From positions 1 to 7,865 of the forward strand of contig CAYZSO010000055.1 of assembly GCA_964479695.1 (NCBI GenBank): a DNA stretch of 7,865 nt, read 5' to 3'. Position 1 is the first letter of the stretch. Each line of letters opens with the position of its first letter. Below the pieces are notes generated by a model, which saw only the letters and a program-made list of their open reading frames with translations, was not told the DNA's origin and did not search any database. The stretch is from JAAYZH01 sp964479695 (GTDB taxonomy: Bacteria; Bacillota; Clostridia; Saccharofermentanales; Fastidiosipilaceae). The position numbers and the translations under genes are program-made. Below, piece by piece: positions 4,615 through 7,865 of the stretch.

Positions 4615-7600
4615 CTACCTATCCACCCACATCTCGCATTGACTGATCACTGTCGCAATGGCATCTTCCAGCCCTTCCGGTGGGTACTTATATTTCTTCA
4701 AAAGCTTCTTCACCATACGCCGCATTCTGGCACGAGCAGAATCCTTCTTTTGCCAATCAATCGTTCGATTCTGACGAAGCATATCCGTTAGCTCATGAGT
4801 CAGCGCAACCAGCTCTTCATTATCATAGAAATCTTTGATTGCCTCTGGCCGAGTAATGGCATCGTAGAAAGCTTGTTCTTCAACGGACAAGCCCATATTT
4901 TCGCCCGCAGACTGAGCCAAAGACATCTCCTTCGCCATCTCCATCAACTCTTTAATGACTTCCTCATTGGTCAGCAAGCCATTAAAGTACGACTTCATCG
5001 CGCGAGAAAGTCGTACTGAGAACTTATCACTCTTAACCAGGTTCGTTTTCCGATACACCGACACTTGTTCGGCAAGTAACTTCTTCAAGATCTCAACGGC
5101 AATATTCCGCTCTTTCATCCTTGAGATTTCCTCAAGCAAAGCGGGATCAAAGAGGCTGACCTTCCCACTCCCACTCTCACTCTCACTAGAGAACAAGTTG
5201 ATGACACCTTCACTTTGAATACTTGCCTTGAGCAATTCATTGATGCGAGCATTGATTTCCTTAATCGAAAGGGTTCCACCATTGCCTGAAAGTCGGATAA
5301 GCAAGGTACGCAAAGCTTCAAAATACGCAGCTTCATAACGTTGCTCTGCATTAATCAGCGACCGACACAAGGATAAAGCATTACGAAGGAGTGTCGCCTC
5401 TTTGATAAAGGTATCCTTCTTCGATTCACCATCCCCATACGAGTCAGCCGGATCAGCAGCCAGCCAATAATCACGCTGGTGATCATCCAAGCGAACCGTC
5501 TTATTTTCCACAGCCAAAAGGAAATTCACACCAGCACTAATCGCCTTGGCACGAGACAAGTCCGTCGCATCCTGACGCATAAATCCGGAGTAGTCGAAGC
5601 CATACAACAAATCACGGCATACTTCCAACTTCTCGATGAACTTCGGTAAGGCGGTTTTGGCAATATCAGGATCACCATAGTTGTGCTTATCGCGGTTCGT
5701 GTAGTCATTCATGGCCTGCTTGAGCGCACCCGCAATCCCAACGTAATCGACGATGAGGCCACCCTCTTTGTCCTTGTACACGCGATTCACCCGAGCAATT
5801 GCTTGCATCAAATTGTGACCAGCCATCGGCTTATAGATGTACATGGTTGCGAGTGAAGGAACATCGAAGCCCGTGAGCCACATGTCAACAACGATGGCGA
5901 TTTTCAGCGGGTCTTGATCATCTTTGAAGCGCTTCGCCAGCTCATCGCGGCGGCGTTTGTTGCCAATGACCTTGCGCCACTCTTCCGGATCTTTGTTGCT
6001 CTCGGTCATAACAACGCCAACTTTCTCTTCCCAGTTGGGTCGTAGTTCAAGTATTTTATTATATATGGCCAAAGCAATCGCCCGCGAGTATGCGACAATC
6101 ATTGCTTTCCCCGTGAGTTCGTACTGTCGGTTCTCTTCGTAATGTTTGACGATATCCTCACAAAGCGTTGCTATTGTCTGTTGCGCTCCGAGGATGGACT
6201 CCATCCTACTGAGATCTTTCTTACTCTTCTCAATGGCATAAGGATCAGCATTCTCAGCCATAAGATCATATTCATTGTCTATCTTCTGCAGAATTTCATT
6301 ATCTAATTTCAGATGGATAACACGGCTCTCGTAGTAGACGGGGCGAGTGGCTCCATCTTCAACCGCCTGGGTCATGTCATAGATATCAATGTAGTTACCA
6401 AAGACCTCCATCGTCGACCGATCTTTCGTCGAGATAGGTGTCCCCGTAAAGCCGATATATGTTGCATTTGGTAAGCTTTCTCTGATGATCAGACCAAAGG
6501 TTTTCTGAATTCTACCGGTTTTCGGATCGATTCGTTCGTCAATAAACTGGCTACGATGCGCTTCATCGGCCATGACAACAATATTTCTGCGCCTCGAAAG
6601 GCAATCCTCCGCCTCCTCAAACTTCTGTGCTGTCGTGAAGATAATGCCATTCGCTTGTCTACCCTCGAGGAGCTCCTGGAGATGCGAGCGACTTTCTGCC
6701 TGTTGAGGCACCTGACGTAAGAAATTCGAACACTTCGCAAATTGGCCGAACAACTGGTCGTCCAAATCATTCCGATCGGTCAGGACGACAATGGTAGGTG
6801 AATCTAAAGCCTCTTGAAGCAAGTGTGCATAGAAGACCATGGAAAGAGATTTTCCACTGCCTTGGGTATGCCAGAAGACTCCACCTTTTCCATCCGTAAC
6901 TGTTGCATGGGTTGTCGATGCGACCGCTCTCTTCACAGCAAAATATTGATGATAGGCTCCCAGAATCTTAGTATCCCCAGAGAAGCAAATGAAGTTCTTG
7001 ATGATATCGAGTAAACGCTCCTTGTCGAACATCCCTTCAATGAAGGTATCAAACTGTGCATATTGAGTGTTCTCGTAACTACCATCCTTGGTCTTCCACT
7101 CCATGAAGCGGTCTTCGCCGGAAGTGATTGTCCCCGCTCTCGACGTTCCCAAGTCACTCATCACGAGGAAAGCGTTGTAGATGAATAACGAGGGGATCTC
7201 ATGCATGTAATTTCGCAGTTGCAGGTAGCCTTCTGAAGCATTTGTCTCTTCACGAGAAGGAGATTTCAGTTCAAAAACCACAAGCGGCAAGCCGTTAACA
7301 AAGACAAGTATATCTGGGCGTTTCTCACTGTTCTCAACGATGGTCCATTGATTAGCAACCGTAAACAAGTTACGATCCACATTTTCATAATCCACGAGAT
7401 ACACAAGCGTGGCTTTCTGCTCGCGCTGATCATAGTAGTTCACACTGATACCATTTTGGAGGTATTCCATGAACTGCTTATTTTTGTCCACAATGGATCC
7501 GCCCTCAAAATTCTTCAGCTTGGAGATCGCCTCTTTCAAAGCATCCGAAGGTAATTGTGGGTTCACGCGGCGTAGCGCAAGCTCAAGCTCATCCTCATAA

Positions 7601-7713
7601 AGGGGATCAGCATAGTCTCGCTCTATTTCCGGAGCGTATATATAGTTATATCCCAACGTACCGCGGAATATTTCTAATACCGCATTTTCATAGTCGGACT
7701 CAACAAACGCCAT
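4615..7713 (-). CDS. hsdR: Type I restriction enzyme R subunit (HsdR): nuclease and DNA-translocating ATPase
   Basis: The 1032-residue protein is a full-length HsdR, close in size to the EcoR124-type subunits. In complex with HsdM and HsdS it would use ATP to pump unmethylated DNA and cut far from the recognition site. The N-terminal nuclease domain shows D134 and E148-L-K150 (PD-(D/E)XK core) and a QLRNY (165-169) QxxxY motif. The SF2 motor has Walker A TQGSGKS (283-289), TDRNDLDDQ (312-320), DEAH (383-386), TGTP (423-426), the DMWLTGFDVPSL segment (610-621) and motif VI QAIARVNR (637-644). The C-terminal part (about 780-1032), with GLSVEEQAFYDAI and RRMVKKLLKKYKYPPE, resembles the DUF3387 region. 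Residues 843-850 are a short Ser/Glu/Gly run, SESESGSG, which is probably a linker. ATG 7713 is preceded by GAGG at 7 bases. All motifs are intact, so it looks functional. HsdM and HsdS are absent from the window and would be expected to the right. Confidence 0.97.
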   Translation of the reverse strand: MAFVESDYENAVLEIFRGTLGYNYIYAPEIERDYADPLYEDELELALRRVNPQLPSDALKEAISKLKNFEGGSIVDKNKQFMEYLQNGISVNYYDQREQKATLVYLVDYENVDRNLFTVANQWTIVENSEKRPDILVFVNGLPLVVFELKSPSREETNASEGYLQLRNYMHEIPSLFIYNAFLVMSDLGTSRAGTITSGEDRFMEWKTKDGSYENTQYAQFDTFIEGMFDKERLLDIIKNFICFSGDTKILGAYHQYFAVKRAVASTTHATVTDGKGGVFWHTQGSGKSLSMVFYAHLLQEALDSPTIVVLTDRNDLDDQLFGQFAKCSNFLRQVPQQAESRSHLQELLEGRQANGIIFTTAQKFEEAEDCLSRRRNIVVMADEAHRSQFIDERIDPKTGRIQKTFGLIIRESLPNATYIGFTGTPISTKDRSTMEVFGNYIDIYDMTQAVEDGATRPVYYESRVIHLKLDNEILQKIDNEYDLMAENADPYAIEKSKKDLSRMESILGAQQTIATLCEDIVKHYEENRQYELTGKAMIVAYSRAIALAIYNKILELRPNWEEKVGVVMTESNKDPEEWRKVIGNKRRRDELAKRFKDDQDPLKIAIVVDMWLTGFDVPSLATMYIYKPMAGHNLMQAIARVNRVYKDKEGGLIVDYVGIAGALKQAMNDYTNRDKHNYGDPDIAKTALPKFIEKLEVCRDLLYGFDYSGFMRQDATDLSRAKAISAGVNFLLAVENKTVRLDDHQRDYWLAADPADSYGDGESKKDTFIKEATLLRNALSLCRSLINAEQRYEAAYFEALRTLLIRLSGNGGTLSIKEINARINELLKASIQSEGVINLFSSESESGSGKVSLFDPALLEEISRMKERNIAVEILKKLLAEQVSVYRKTNLVKSDKFSVRLSRAMKSYFNGLLTNEEVIKELMEMAKEMSLAQSAGENMGLSVEEQAFYDAITRPEAIKDFYDNEELVALTHELTDMLRQNRTIDWQKKDSARARMRRMVKKLLKKYKYPPEGLEDAIATVISQCEMWVDR

Positions 7714-7865
7714 ATAAATACCTCTTTACCTATACCTATAGTAGCGAATCGTTCTCATAAGGTAAATCTTTTTCTCGTTTATCTCTTTTTTATCTCAACT
7801 CTCCCTCCCTTTTTTGTGAAGATTGCGTTCTGTCGGTTGTGCCAAGGCGGTAAACAATCATTTAG
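7714..7865 (-). other. Region upstream of hsdR: leader with ribosome site and polypurine tract
   Basis: Besides the GAGG site (7724-7721) and a duplicated TATAGG just before it, this stretch holds an almost pure purine run on the minus strand at about 7766-7815, including AAAAAAGGGAGGGAGAG. A weak promoter candidate, TTTACC-17-TACTAT, lies at about 7735-7764 (minus strand). No end of hsdM or hsdS can be recognised; the only long open frame from the right edge ends at TAA 7781-7779 after 28 codons with no recognisable sequence. hsdR may thus have its own promoter or be the last gene after a gap. Confidence 0.4.

Noticed and set aside
5163..5189. CTCACT/CTCCCA microsatellite in hsdR as a phase-variation switch
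   Set aside because: Only a few imperfect hexamers that stay in frame and encode a short SESESGSG linker; a hexamer change would not switch the gene off.
7779..7865. 28-codon open frame entering from the right edge as the end of hsdS or hsdM
   Set aside because: The residues show no resemblance to the known C-termini, and the length is too short to support a call.

Overview
The window looks like a piece of a low-to-mid GC Gram-positive (Bacillota, clostridia-like) chromosome. The support is a surface protein with a Cna-B-type domain, strong GGAGG/GAGGG ribosome-binding sites, AT-rich consensus-like promoters, and a small 111-residue protein of a type I recognise from Clostridia. The genus cannot be named from the sequence. 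All recognisable genes lie on the minus strand, so transcription runs from right to left.

Layout from left to right. (1) Positions 1-826 hold the first 275 codons of a secreted or wall-attached protein: signal peptide, long Pro/Thr-rich stalk and one Cna-B-like domain, cut by the left edge. (2) About 610 bp without a recognisable gene follow; they contain a 15-bp palindrome and, at the right end, a hairpin just behind glpK. (3) Positions 1437-3119 encode glycerol kinase (glpK) with complete family motifs. It carries an unusual N-terminal extension of about 65 residues made of Ser/Thr/Pro/Gln repeats. Its upstream region holds a TTGACA-type promoter and two separate sets of tandem repeats (18 bp x2 and 17 bp x4). 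(4) Positions 3663-3998 encode a small conserved-looking protein of unknown function. (5) Positions 4058-4399 are a broken gene resembling the DUF6788 family, interrupted by one in-frame TAA. It is followed by three copies of a GACACAAGTC motif and then by a plus-strand promoter-terminator pair that could make a very short RNA. (6) Positions 4615-7713 encode a full-length type I restriction-modification motor/nuclease subunit (HsdR). The HsdM and HsdS partners are not in the window; they would be expected beyond the right edge if this is a complete locus.

The genes do not form one obvious pathway. The window reads as an accessory patchwork: a surface protein, a metabolic kinase with its own promoter, insertion-sequence-like debris, and one end of a restriction-modification locus. 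The most unusual points are the repeat-extended glycerol kinase, the repeat-dense region in front of it, and the possible mini-transcript between the broken gene and hsdR. I did not find a clear new multi-gene system.
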